From: Methylotenera_A aquatica
GTDB lineage: Bacteria > Pseudomonadota > Gammaproteobacteria > Burkholderiales > Methylophilaceae
Length of the DNA stretch: 64,000 bases
NCBI GenBank assembly: GCA_965601485.1
Contig: OZ271846.1
Coordinates: forward strand, 1,054,001 to 1,118,000
Direction: 5' to 3'
Part shown: positions 9,001 to 17,046 of the stretch, piece after piece
Layout of the letters: each line of letters starts with the position of its first letter
How positions within the stretch are numbered: the stretch's first letter is position 1
The notes under the pieces: model-generated
The model's database searches: none
Told to the model about the DNA's origin: nothing
Seen by the model: only the letters and a program-made list of their open reading frames with translations
Program-made: the position numbers and the translations under genes

Positions 9001-9535
9001 GTTGGATTTAAGACAAGCCACTGATACCCTTGAAGATGCCATTCGTAAAATTGACCGTGAAACACGTGATAAATTAACGCATACTTTTAATACGGCCAAT
9101 CAACATTTCGGTGAGCTATTTGCAACGCTTTTTGGCGGCGGGCAGGCAAGGTTAGAGTTGTTAGGCGATGAGATTTTAGATACAGGTTTGCAAGTGTTTG
9201 CACAGCCGCCTGGTAAGAAAAATACCACGATTCAATTACTATCAGGCGGTGAAAAAGCCTTAACCGCATTAGCTTTAGTATTTGCGTTATTTAGATTAAA
9301 TCCTGCGCCATTTTGCTTAATGGATGAAGTAGATGCGCCACTAGATGATAGCAACACCGAACGATTTTGCCATATGGTAAAAAAAATGAGTGAAAACACG
9401 CAGTTTTTATTTGTCAGCCATAATAAAATCACCATGGGAATGGCACAGCAACTCATTGGTGTTACCATGCAAGAGTCTGGCGTTTCACGTGTAGTGGATG
9501 TTGATATTGAAGCGGCACTCACCATGCAAGCTTAA
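6029..9535 (+). CDS. smc: Chromosome segregation protein SMC
   Basis: A 1168-residue condensin ATPase that organises and segregates chromosomes, normally with ScpA and ScpB. The Walker A GPNGCGKSN is at residues 31-39, followed by the Q-loop-containing N-lobe. Long Gln-rich coiled coils flank a hinge near 510-640. The C-lobe has the signature LLSGGEKALTALAL and Walker B FCLMDEVDAPLDD, then a switch His in SHNKITM. The start is TTG at 6029, giving the canonical MRLTHLKLAGFKSF; no ATG fits. It is the first gene of the smc-zipA-ligA cluster, a common betaproteobacterial order. Antisense open frames within it are shadows. Confidence 0.97.
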   Translation: MRLTHLKLAGFKSFVDPTTIHLHGQRVGVVGPNGCGKSNVMESVRWVLGESSAKEMRADAMDAVIFNGSGNRKPISRASVELIFDNNFGGAAGSWSQYAEISVKRVIEREKGSTYYINNSAVRRRDVADLFLGTGLGGRAYAIIGQNTISRIVEAKPEELRIFLEEAAGISKYKERRRETELRLRDTRENLTRVEDICRELQKQITKLESQALVTQQFQALQVALKLAEGQLWLLKKRDASHNWEKAKLLVDKLVNQLEAQTASLRKSESELEICRQGHYTASESINIAQAAFYEANAVVSNLENQVKQNAEARERMAQQLQQLTQSLERNANNSATLQQNLVQLNQDLALAQSNEQQTSAALTALKLKLPEKESLLRAATALAQTSLQALNEANQRIQVERNNIQFINQNIHESQQRVNRFEGEKASLMLPNELDLAETENALKQSQNLVAAIEKNIQRLSTNESAFQIEITQLRTSQNTAQRALNQADAEIHSLQKMQQSLHSESKLNDWLAQNGLKDSAYVWQKMKINANWRVAVEAILGAKLNALITNKSAYRKADKRPPASLVLGFDNSAYAKPPAHQANLKPLMQMIEYCDDDLKPVLVDWLQGTYLLGSDDDPEDEISKLELGETLVNQHGDIFSRNSMSYHTAQSSLHGVLERQAQLELLEKNQPNLQNDLKAVSEKLKDSESQLQLVRQQQQQESMLLRQSIQSHHQLQLKLSQLQQSRKNALEREKSIEADLEVAKQKISQLMQDKDIKQTLLDTIIAKIDALILTKNKDTSDKEQAEQAYLLARDAIAQAEKQQQESGFNLKIINSKIIELNNNINVNIEEKIAIELRKKELEQVLLLTPMDTLKANLIEAINQKQNCDAALANARNHLAEQEQLLQNHERARMQNEQQLHPLRDTLEQHRLNEQEARLTFEQCQAGLLENGQDEQRLASSLSEQAKVSDVARKSNQIQQEINALGAVNLAAIQELNTETERKTYLDSQMLDLRQATDTLEDAIRKIDRETRDKLTHTFNTANQHFGELFATLFGGGQARLELLGDEILDTGLQVFAQPPGKKNTTIQLLSGGEKALTALALVFALFRLNPAPFCLMDEVDAPLDDSNTERFCHMVKKMSENTQFLFVSHNKITMGMAQQLIGVTMQESGVSRVVDVDIEAALTMQA

Positions 9536-9652
9536 TCAATACAAGCTTGAAATATTCATTAATTAAACAGACAATGCACTATGTTTAAAACAGATTCAAA
9601 TTTTTTGAACAACGGTTAAGCCTTAAAACTTTAATATCATAAATCACTATAC

Positions 9653-11005
9653 ATGTCAGATTTACAAATCATACTTATTATTTTGGGTGTATTTATCATT
9701 GCAGGCGTTGCGGTGTTCAACTGGCTTCAAGAAAGAAAACTGCAGAAACAAGTAATGAACGAATTTATTTTGCCGCAAAAAGATGTGCTGGCAGAAGACT
9801 TTTATATTGATACCGATGCCTTTGTTGAAAAAGAACTGGCTGAATTAGAACAAAAATTTAAGCAGCCTATTTTTGAAGATGCTAACTGTAGCCAAGCGGC
9901 TCAATCTAGAAAGGAAAATATTGCCAGCGATACAGTACCTTTACCGCAAATGAATAGGGCTGAGCCGGATAATGATGTTAATTATTCTGCGACACCCTCG
10001 GCTTACGTAGACCAGCATTCGGATGATGCTAGTAGCGCGGCAAATGAAATAGCAAATAATAACGAAAGCCCTGTGAATCATACAGCGCCTATGGCCGCTA
10101 AATCGCAACCAGCTTTAAAGAACATACCCGAAATAATGCCTTCACCGCTGCCAGAGTCTATTAATACACATATCGATTTGGCCGCTATGTTATTTGCCAA
10201 TCAAAAAATCAGTCATAACGCGTTGTTTGATATGGCTGAAAGTGTAAATGAAATTAGATTGCCAATGATGATTTTTGGTTTAGATAGCCAAGACAAATGG
10301 CATTTAGTACAAAGCAATCAATCTGACCATACCCTTGCCAACACTATTGACACGCAATATAAACAAGCGGCCTGCAGCCTGCAATTAGCAGACCGCGGCG
10401 GCCCGATTACCAAGGGCATATTGAATAAGTTTCAATATGCTGTTGAAAATATGGGTTTAGAACTAAACGCGCACGTTGAGTGGCAGGGCAGTGGCGATAC
10501 ACTTCAACGTGCGCTTGATTTAGATCAATTTTGTATTGAGGTGGATCAATTAGTTAATATACATGTTGCTCAGGGTGAATTGCCAATTCATGGTACCAAG
10601 TTTAGAGGCCTAGCCGAGGCGAGTGGCATGGTGTTGAGTGAAGATGGTCGCTTTCATTATTACGCTAACGACAGCAGTGCACATAAAAAGCCATTATTTT
10701 GCGTTCTAGAATCGAATAACCAAGGATTTACCCCCGATAGCCTGCGTAATAGTGTACTAAAAGCCGTCACATTTCAGTTAGAAATACCTAGAGTACCTAA
10801 CTGCGAACAAGCATTTAATCAAATGATTCATGTTGCGCAAAAATTAAGTACCAGTTTAAGCGCCAATATTATTGACGACAAGCAAAAGCCTTTAAGCGAT
10901 TTACAGATAGAAAAAATAAGGCAGCAGCTTAAAATTATCCACGCCACCATGGTGGCTCGTGGGGTAATGCCTGGAAGTGTAGCCAGCATGCGTTTGTTTA
11001 ATTAG
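9653..11005 (+). CDS. zipA: Cell division protein ZipA
   Basis: A 450-residue inner-membrane division protein that tethers FtsZ to the membrane. One N-terminal membrane segment (about 5-24, IILIILGVFIIAGVAVF) is followed by a charged linker, a low-complexity region to about 170, and a C-terminal ZipA FtsZ-binding domain (about 195-445; EIRLPMMIFGLDS, FCIEVDQLVNIHVA). N-out/C-in topology is expected. It sits between smc and ligA, as in other betaproteobacteria, and ligA follows 20 bp later, suggesting cotranscription. The sequence is divergent from the gammaproteobacterial protein, so the name rests partly on context. Confidence 0.88.
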   Translation: MSDLQIILIILGVFIIAGVAVFNWLQERKLQKQVMNEFILPQKDVLAEDFYIDTDAFVEKELAELEQKFKQPIFEDANCSQAAQSRKENIASDTVPLPQMNRAEPDNDVNYSATPSAYVDQHSDDASSAANEIANNNESPVNHTAPMAAKSQPALKNIPEIMPSPLPESINTHIDLAAMLFANQKISHNALFDMAESVNEIRLPMMIFGLDSQDKWHLVQSNQSDHTLANTIDTQYKQAACSLQLADRGGPITKGILNKFQYAVENMGLELNAHVEWQGSGDTLQRALDLDQFCIEVDQLVNIHVAQGELPIHGTKFRGLAEASGMVLSEDGRFHYYANDSSAHKKPLFCVLESNNQGFTPDSLRNSVLKAVTFQLEIPRVPNCEQAFNQMIHVAQKLSTSLSANIIDDKQKPLSDLQIEKIRQQLKIIHATMVARGVMPGSVASMRLFN

Positions 11006-11025
11006 CGCAATAATCTTCTCAGTTT

Positions 11026-13107
11026 ATGGCAAGTTTAGAATCTGCACGGTCTCAAGTCGCTGAACTTGTTGCAACCATTGCACAGCACGATTATGAATAC
11101 TACGTATTAGATGTGCCCACCATTTCCGATAACGAATATGACGGTTTGTACCGCCAGTTAGTAAGCATAGAGCATCAATTCCCCGAGTTAATCACACCCG
11201 ATTCGCCAACGCAACGCGTTGGCGGCAGTGCCATTAGCAGCTTTGATAGTGTTACGCACCTCCAAGCCATGCTTTCATTAAACAATGCATTTGGCTATGA
11301 TGAGTTGTTGGCATTTGATAAACGCGTGCGTGAGTATTTAGGCACAGAGCAAGTGCAATACGCTGTTGAGCCAAAGTTTGATGGTTTGGCGATTACGTTA
11401 ACCTATGAAAATGGCCTGTTTATACAAGGCGCAACACGTGGAGATGGCTATACAGGTGAAAACGTTACCCACAATCTACGCACTATTCGCGCCATTCCAA
11501 CTAAATTAGCGCTTAAAAACCCGCCGCAATTACTAGAAGTACGTGGCGAGGTAATTATGCTAAAACGCGATTTTAAGCGTTTAAATCAGACCCAAGCTAA
11601 AAACGGTGCTAAGTTATTTGCCAATCCGCGCAATGCAGCTGCAGGCAGTCTGCGACAACTTGATCCGCGAATCACCGCAACGCGCTCTTTACACTTTTTT
11701 GCTTATGGCCTAGGTGAATCGTTAGACTTACCGCCACTTCATTCACATACAGAAGCGATGGATTACTTATCTCAATTGCGTTTTCCAGTGAGTGATTTAC
11801 GCAGCGTAAAATTGGGCGCTAGCGGCTTGCAAGAATACTACCTAGATATTGGCGAAAAGCGGTCTGGATTGCCGTTTGATATTGATGGCGTCGTCTATAA
11901 GGTCAATCAGTTTCAGCAACAAAAAACATTAGGCTTTGTCTCACGCGCACCGCGTTGGGCCATTGCGCATAAATATCCTGCACAAGAAGCGCAAACGATT
12001 GTAGAAGACATTACAGTGCAAGTTGGGCGGACTGGCGCCATAACACCTGTTGCAAGACTCAAAGCGGTGTTTGTGGGCGGTGTTACCGTTACCAATGCCA
12101 CGCTACATAACGAAGACGAATTGCGCCGCAAAGATATTCGCATAAACGACACCGTGATTGTCAGGCGGGCAGGGGATGTGATTCCAGAAGTGGTTTCTGT
12201 CTTGCTGGATTTACGCCCCGATAATGCACAACTATTTACTATGCCAAGCCTCTGCCATGAATGTGGCTCACATATTAAGCGGTCTTTAGATGAAGCAATT
12301 GCACGCTGTACGGGTGGTTTGATCTGTCCAGCGCAACGTAAACAAGCCATTACGCATTTTTCCTCACGTAAAGCGATGGATATTGAAGGCATGGGTGAAA
12401 AGCTGGCGGATCAACTGGTTGAAGCCAATTTGGTTAAATCGTTAGATGATATCTATAAATTAGACGTTATCACCTTGGCTAATTTAGACCGCATGGCGCA
12501 AAAATCTGCGCAAAACGTGATTAATGAATTGCAACAAAGCAAACAAACTACCTTAGCCCGCTTTATCTATGGTCTAGGTATTCGCAACGTGGGCGAAGCC
12601 ACCGCCAAAGACCTTAGTAGTCATTTTGGCAACCTGCAATCCTTGCTAGATGCCGATTTAGATACATTACTGCAAGTAAACGATATTGGCCCCATTGTGG
12701 CGGATTCAATTTTACAATTTTTTAGTGAGCCACATAATCGCGAAGTGATTACCTCAATGCGCAACTTGGGTCTTACTTGGCCAGAACATGCCGGAAAGCA
12801 AAAGGCAACAGGCGCCTTGGTTGGCAAAATATTTGTGCTCACGGGCACGCTACCTAGTTTATCGCGCGATGAGGCGCAAGCCATGATAGAGATCGCGGGC
12901 GGTAAAGTGAGCGGTAGTGTTTCTAAAAAAACCGATTTTGTGGTGGCAGGTTCCGAAGCTGGCAATAAATTAGAAAAAGCCCAAAGCTTAAATATACCCG
13001 TTATTAATGAAGATGCCCTGAAACAACTACTACTAGAATCATCACAAGCAACTAATTCAGTCAACGATGCGTCAGACATACAGATAATACAAACTACGCT
13101 GTTTTAA
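11026..13107 (+). CDS. ligA: NAD-dependent DNA ligase
   Basis: A 693-residue replicative ligase that seals nicks with NAD. An N-terminal Ia domain (HDYEYYVLD) precedes the adenylation domain with the KxDG motif, catalytic K117 in EPKFDGLAI. Then come the OB fold, a four-Cys zinc finger (CHECG...C...C), helix-hairpin-helix repeats (DIYKLDVITL, NVGEATAKDL) and a C-terminal BRCT domain (about 605-680, GKIFVLTGTLPSLSRDEA). The length is normal for the family. The stop codon overlaps the next start as TAATG, so the TPR gene is translationally coupled. Confidence 0.97.
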   Translation: MASLESARSQVAELVATIAQHDYEYYVLDVPTISDNEYDGLYRQLVSIEHQFPELITPDSPTQRVGGSAISSFDSVTHLQAMLSLNNAFGYDELLAFDKRVREYLGTEQVQYAVEPKFDGLAITLTYENGLFIQGATRGDGYTGENVTHNLRTIRAIPTKLALKNPPQLLEVRGEVIMLKRDFKRLNQTQAKNGAKLFANPRNAAAGSLRQLDPRITATRSLHFFAYGLGESLDLPPLHSHTEAMDYLSQLRFPVSDLRSVKLGASGLQEYYLDIGEKRSGLPFDIDGVVYKVNQFQQQKTLGFVSRAPRWAIAHKYPAQEAQTIVEDITVQVGRTGAITPVARLKAVFVGGVTVTNATLHNEDELRRKDIRINDTVIVRRAGDVIPEVVSVLLDLRPDNAQLFTMPSLCHECGSHIKRSLDEAIARCTGGLICPAQRKQAITHFSSRKAMDIEGMGEKLADQLVEANLVKSLDDIYKLDVITLANLDRMAQKSAQNVINELQQSKQTTLARFIYGLGIRNVGEATAKDLSSHFGNLQSLLDADLDTLLQVNDIGPIVADSILQFFSEPHNREVITSMRNLGLTWPEHAGKQKATGALVGKIFVLTGTLPSLSRDEAQAMIEIAGGKVSGSVSKKTDFVVAGSEAGNKLEKAQSLNIPVINEDALKQLLLESSQATNSVNDASDIQIIQTTLF

Positions 13108-14072
13108 TGCGTGATATTGCATTTACTTTATCAACCTTGTTATTTACAAAACCAACTACTATGAAACTAGAAAATATCTTAAGTAAATCACTTATCTTAC
13201 TGTTTATATTAAGTTTTAATGTTAATTCTGCCGAGCTTGCAGCGCAATCTGCCGCCTGTACACAAGCGTTAAATCAAGGTAATTTGGTTAAAGCGGTTGA
13301 AGTTGCTACTGAAATACTAAAAGCAGATGCCAAAAACAGAGATGGATTATTATGCCAAGGCAGGGCGCTTGCCTCGCAAGGCAAGTATGCAGAGGCATTA
13401 ATTCCATTGGAGAACTCGCTATCGCAGGCAGCAGGGTTTGATGCCATTATTTCTCACCTTTTAATTGGCAATTTGCACAAAGATAACAAGAAAAATGCAG
13501 AGGCTCTTGCGAGTTACGAAAAAAGCATCAATCTTGCTAAGCAAGAAAAAAACGATAAATTCACACGAATTAACCATAATTTAATGGGCGAAGTGTATGC
13601 AAACACTCAAGATTTTAATGCGGCATTAAACAACTATCTGGCAGGTGAGAAACTGGCTTACAACGATAATGAGCGTGCGGATAGCTATGAACGCTTAGCC
13701 ACCACTTATAGCTCGCTGGGTAAGCACAATGAGGCGATTGAGTTTCAAGTCAAAGCAATTATAATGCAAAAAAAATCAGGCACTTTAGATCAGTATGCCA
13801 ATGCCAGTCTAGAGATGGGTCGCATTTACATAGCTGCAAAAGAGTTGCAAAATGCAGAGCGCACCTATACAAAACTAGTGCAATTTAGCCAAGAAAATGG
13901 TGGCACTTACTATGAAGTAAAAGCCAATATTGGTTTAGCCCAAACCAAATTTGCCGCAGGTGACGCTGCTGCCGCGAAATCATTATTAATTAACGCCCAA
14001 AAATTGTCTAACACGGTTGGCGCAGAGGATTTAACGGCAGAAGTCAATATGGCACTGGCTAAGCTTAATTAG
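13107..14072 (+). CDS. Exported tetratricopeptide repeat protein
   Basis: A 321-residue all-helical protein with about five to six TPR-like units (LLCQGRALASQGKYAEALIP, GEVYANTQDFNAALNNYL, ATTYSSLGKHNEAIEF). The start at 13107 overlaps the ligA stop. An ATG at 13161 would leave a cleaner signal peptide (ILSKSLILLFILSFNVNSA), so the exported mature protein probably begins near ELAAQS either way. TPR proteins scaffold protein contacts; no partner is evident here. It is the last gene of the smc-zipA-ligA cluster. Confidence 0.75.
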   Translation: MRDIAFTLSTLLFTKPTTMKLENILSKSLILLFILSFNVNSAELAAQSAACTQALNQGNLVKAVEVATEILKADAKNRDGLLCQGRALASQGKYAEALIPLENSLSQAAGFDAIISHLLIGNLHKDNKKNAEALASYEKSINLAKQEKNDKFTRINHNLMGEVYANTQDFNAALNNYLAGEKLAYNDNERADSYERLATTYSSLGKHNEAIEFQVKAIIMQKKSGTLDQYANASLEMGRIYIAAKELQNAERTYTKLVQFSQENGGTYYEVKANIGLAQTKFAAGDAAAAKSLLINAQKLSNTVGAEDLTAEVNMALAKLN

Positions 14073-14193
14073 TTTGCCATTAAAAATGAATGATTGAATG
14101 CAAAAAACTGTAAGGAATGGGCATTAAATACGACCAAGTAACACCAAATCTGTATTTTATATTGATGTTTGTTCACATTAAGGCGACTTTTTC

Positions 14194-15261
14194 ATGATTA
14201 TTCTCAACCAATCCAAGCTTAATCCCAGCAATATTCAGCCATCCGAAATCACTCCACGCGAGGTTTTCGATAACAGGCGCTATTTTTTAAAAGCGGCTGG
14301 ATTTGGCTTAGCTGCTGGATCAGCTTTATTGTTTTCCACTAAAGTGCGTGCAGCAGCCGCTGTTTCAGGCGGAGTAACCGAAGGTGCAGGGCGCTTAATA
14401 GGACGCGCAAATGGCCCAGTGGTGGCAGAAAAAATGGCCTTTAAAGCCGGCACTCGACAAAAAATAAGCGGATACACTAAAACGGCTTATGGCGAGGGCG
14501 AAAAGTTAAGCAAATACGAAGATATAACCACCTATAACAATTATTACGAGTTTGGCACAGGCAAAGCCGACCCTGCCGTGCAAGCCACTCTATTTAGGCC
14601 TCGCCCTTGGACCATTAGCATTGAAGGTGCTGTTAAAAAAGCCAAAACCATTAGCATTGAAGATTTGCTTAAACTAGCGCCGCTCGAAGAGCGCATTTAC
14701 CGCATGCGCTGCGTTGAAGGCTGGTCTATGGTCATTCCATGGGTTGGGCTGCCATTAGCTAGCTTTGTTAAATGGGCAGAGCCAACTGGTAACGCCAAAT
14801 ATGTGGAATTTATATCGGCCAATGATTCGCTTAGCATGCCAGGGGTACGCTCGCCGGTTTTAGATTGGCCGTACACAGAAGGTTTGCGCATGGATGAAGC
14901 GACTAATCCGCTGACCTTGTTAGCGGTTGGATTGTACGGTGAGTATTTGCCCAACCAAAACGGCGCACCTGTGCGTTTGGTCATGCCTTGGAAATACGGC
15001 TTTAAAGGTGGCAAAGCCATTGTCAAAATTCGCTTCGTAGAAAAAATGCCATTAACCACTTGGGTAAAGGCGGGGCCATCTGAATACGGTTTTTATGCCA
15101 ACGTTAACCCCAATGTCGATCATCCGCGCTGGACGCAATCGTCTGAAAAACCGATTGGCGGCGGCTTATTTGGTGGCCGCATTAAAACAAAAATGTTTAA
15201 CGGCTATAGCGAGCAAGTAGCGCAAATGTACGCTGGCCTGGATTTAACTAAAAACTTTTAA
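14194..15261 (+). CDS. msrP: Periplasmic methionine sulfoxide reductase, molybdopterin subunit
   Basis: A 355-residue MsrP (YedY) that reduces methionine sulfoxide in oxidised periplasmic proteins. The twin-arginine signal is at 28-33 (RRYFLK) with a hydrophobic stretch to about 47, so the folded molybdenum protein is exported by Tat. C173 in MRCVEGWSM is the molybdenum ligand of the sulfite-oxidase fold, followed by IPWVGLPL and RLVMPWKYGFKGGK. The membrane subunit msrQ starts 8 bp downstream. Its Tat dependence is relevant because tatA and tatB are close by. The length is slightly long because of an N-terminal extension before the RR motif. Confidence 0.95.
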   Translation: MIILNQSKLNPSNIQPSEITPREVFDNRRYFLKAAGFGLAAGSALLFSTKVRAAAAVSGGVTEGAGRLIGRANGPVVAEKMAFKAGTRQKISGYTKTAYGEGEKLSKYEDITTYNNYYEFGTGKADPAVQATLFRPRPWTISIEGAVKKAKTISIEDLLKLAPLEERIYRMRCVEGWSMVIPWVGLPLASFVKWAEPTGNAKYVEFISANDSLSMPGVRSPVLDWPYTEGLRMDEATNPLTLLAVGLYGEYLPNQNGAPVRLVMPWKYGFKGGKAIVKIRFVEKMPLTTWVKAGPSEYGFYANVNPNVDHPRWTQSSEKPIGGGLFGGRIKTKMFNGYSEQVAQMYAGLDLTKNF

Positions 15262-15268
15262 TCAAATA

Positions 15269-15919
15269 ATGGCAATCAAAAAGCAACATATTGTCTTTAT
15301 TAAAGCGGCAATCTGGTTATTGGCACTTTTACCGCTTGCGCGCCTAGTTTGGCTTGGCACGCATGATGATTTAAGCGCTAACCCAGTCGAGTTTGTAGAG
15401 CGATCAACCGGCACTTGGACGCTGGTGTTTTTGCTGATTACGCTCAGCATGACACCAATACGTTTATTAACAGGTATCGTGTGGCAAGTGCAACTAAGGC
15501 GCATGCTGGGGCTTTGGATGTTTTTTTATGTCTGCTTGCATATTAGCACCTATGTTTGGCTAGATTATTCGTTTCTGTGGGCAGATATTGTGAAAGACAT
15601 TATCAAGCACCCCTATGTAATTGTGGGGTTTAGCGCATTTTTGCTGACGATTCCGTTAGCAGCAACATCAAACAGTTATATGATTAAGCGCTTAAAAACC
15701 AATTGGAAAAAGCTGCATCAGCTGGTTTATGTGATTGCCATTTTGGCTATTCTACATTTTTGGTGGTTGGTTAAAAAAGATGTTACCGAGCCATTTTATT
15801 ACGCCGCTGTGTTGTTTGTTTTGTTAGGTATTAGGCTGTATTACAGGTATTTGCACACCAAACCAGCCATCAAAATGCGGCCTACCAACGCTGAAATGCA
15901 AACTCATCAAGCCAAGTAA
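15269..15919 (+). CDS. msrQ: Haem-binding membrane subunit of the MsrPQ system
   Basis: A 216-residue integral membrane protein with about six helices of the ferric-reductase-like fold. Histidines sit in membrane segments (FYVCLHISTYVWL, KLHQLVYVIAILAILHFWW) that would coordinate b-type haem. MsrQ passes electrons from the respiratory chain or flavin reductase to MsrP. It follows msrP by 7 bp, forming a two-gene operon. The length is as expected for the family. Confidence 0.93.
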   Translation: MAIKKQHIVFIKAAIWLLALLPLARLVWLGTHDDLSANPVEFVERSTGTWTLVFLLITLSMTPIRLLTGIVWQVQLRRMLGLWMFFYVCLHISTYVWLDYSFLWADIVKDIIKHPYVIVGFSAFLLTIPLAATSNSYMIKRLKTNWKKLHQLVYVIAILAILHFWWLVKKDVTEPFYYAAVLFVLLGIRLYYRYLHTKPAIKMRPTNAEMQTHQAK

Positions 15920-15972
15920 AGCTTACTAATGTGTTGCGACTAGCCCTCTATATACTTTCAGGGTAGTCAAAA

Positions 15973-16083
15973 ATGTCATCACTCAATCAGCTTGCCTAGT
16001 TTTACCAATTAATCTACGAAAAATTAGAGGCATTAGGCGCTTGGCTACGTACAATCAAAAGTGGCGAACGCCAGATGTTTTAA
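15973..16083 (+). pseudogene. Possible decayed ORF with an in-frame TAG
   Basis: An ATG at 15973 gives seven further codons, then TAG at 15997. The same frame continues for 27 codons (ending KSGERQMF) to TAA at 16081. The post-stop stretch (YQLIYEKLEALGAWLRTIKS) has a protein-like composition, but I do not recognise it. It sits between msrQ and the eroded his/HIT segment, consistent with gene decay. The call is weak. Confidence 0.25.
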
Positions 16084-16091
16084 CCAAATGA

Positions 16092-16163
16092 AAACACACA
16101 TTCATTAAAAATAAAGTCACAGAATTGTCCGGTATTGCAGAGAAAGAAAGTCGTCCAAAATAA
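16092..16163 (+). pseudogene. C-terminal remnant resembling HisE
   Basis: The frame ending at TAA 16161-16163 finishes TELSGIAEKESRPK. This resembles the conserved C-terminus of phosphoribosyl-ATP pyrophosphatase (SGIEEKASR). HisE typically precedes the HIT gene and tatAB in betaproteobacteria. Only about 23 codons remain after a stop at 16089. The stop overlaps the HIT start as TAATG, as in an operon. It is inferred to be the tail of a deleted hisE. Confidence 0.4.
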
Positions 16164-16411
16164 TGAGCACAGACTGCATTTTTTGTAAGATTATTAAGGG
16201 CGATATTCCTACTAAAAAAATTTATGAAGATGATGATTTTATTGTTTTTCATGATATAAAGCCAATGTCAAAGTTAGGCAAAGCTTTATTGCTGGCACCT
16301 AAATTGGCTGAAAGCCAAGGCTTGCTTGGTTTTAAAACACTGATTAATACCGGTCGTGAAGGTGGGCAGGAAGTATTTCATATACACGTTCACGTATTTG
16401 GTGGTCACTAG
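16163..16411 (+). CDS. HIT-family (HinT-like) protein with internal deletion
   Basis: Full-length bacterial HinT proteins of about 110 residues hydrolyse nucleoside phosphoramidates. This one has 82. The start (CIFCKIIKGDIP, YEDDDFIVFHDIKP) and the end (GFKTLINTG, GGQEVF and the catalytic HIHVHVFGG) are intact. However, KPMS at residue 36 runs directly into KLGKALLLAPKLAESQGL. The segment normally containing the HFLIIPK strand and the following helix, about 30 residues, is missing in frame. The fold is probably compromised although the active-site His motif remains. The start overlaps the upstream hisE-like stop. It may be a pseudogene or a minimal variant. Confidence 0.7.
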   Translation: MSTDCIFCKIIKGDIPTKKIYEDDDFIVFHDIKPMSKLGKALLLAPKLAESQGLLGFKTLINTGREGGQEVFHIHVHVFGGH

Positions 16412-16437
16412 ATTTCTAAATATTTTAGGAGAGTATG

Positions 16438-16650
16438 ATGGGTTCATTTAGTTTATGGCACTGGTTAATTGTGTTGTTGATTGTGGTGTTGATATTTGGC
16501 ACCAAAAAATTTCGCAATATGGGCAGTGACTTGGGTGGAGCGTTAGGTGAATTTAAAAAGGCAATGAAAGATGGGCAAATAACCGATACAAAAAAGGATG
16601 AAGTGGGTACCACAATTGATGCTGAAGTCACCAGCAAGACAAAACAATAA
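16438..16650 (+). CDS. tatA: Sec-independent translocase subunit TatA
   Basis: A 70-residue protein with one N-terminal membrane helix (SLWHWLIVLLIVVLIFG), the FGTKKFRNMG hinge, an amphipathic helix (DLGGALGEFKKAM) and an acidic tail. TatA oligomers form the pore for folded twin-arginine substrates. AGGA at 16427-16430 is 7 bases before the ATG at 16438, so that start is preferred over the ATG at 16435. tatB follows. Nearby Tat cargo includes MsrP and the PhoX-like phosphatase. Confidence 0.93.
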   Translation: MGSFSLWHWLIVLLIVVLIFGTKKFRNMGSDLGGALGEFKKAMKDGQITDTKKDEVGTTIDAEVTSKTKQ

Positions 16651-16671
16651 GCCGTATGACAGGTTGTAAAC

Positions 16672-17046
16672 GTGTTTGATGTTTCATTTTCTGAGATACT
16701 GGTTATTGCCGTTATCACTTTGCTGGTGATTGGCCCAGAAAAATTGCCAAAAGTAGCACGTACAATTGGCGCGCTTACAGGCCGCTTGCAGCGTTATGTG
16801 GGGCAGGTAAAAGAAGAAGTAAATCGCGAATTGCGTTTTGAGGAATTGCAGAAGTTGCAGCAAGACATCAAACAATCTGCGGAAACCATGCAATCAAATA
16901 TTCAGCAACAGGCTGCAACAATCGAAAACGCTATCACCAGCCATGATGGTCCTTTAGAAGAGACTAAACCACTCGTTGCACAAAAGCCAATACGTAAGGC
17001 GCGTGCAGCCAAATCGGGTGAAGCGGCATCAAAAAAAACCGCATAA
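16672..17046 (+). CDS. tatB: Sec-independent translocase subunit TatB
   Basis: A 124-residue protein that forms the substrate receptor with TatC. The N-terminal FDVSFSEILVIAVITLLVIGP ends at the Glu/Pro hinge, then KLPKVARTIG and a long charged amphipathic helix; the C-terminus is Lys/Ala-rich. The start is GTG at 16672. tatC, which normally follows, is not present; the next 850 bp hold no intact gene. Confidence 0.93.
   Translation: MFDVSFSEILVIAVITLLVIGPEKLPKVARTIGALTGRLQRYVGQVKEEVNRELRFEELQKLQQDIKQSAETMQSNIQQQAATIENAITSHDGPLEETKPLVAQKPIRKARAAKSGEAASKKTA

Noticed and set aside
11913..12392. Minus-strand open frame (159 codons) inside ligA
   Set aside because: It lies opposite the OB and zinc-finger part of ligA, with no family resemblance; shadow of a real gene.
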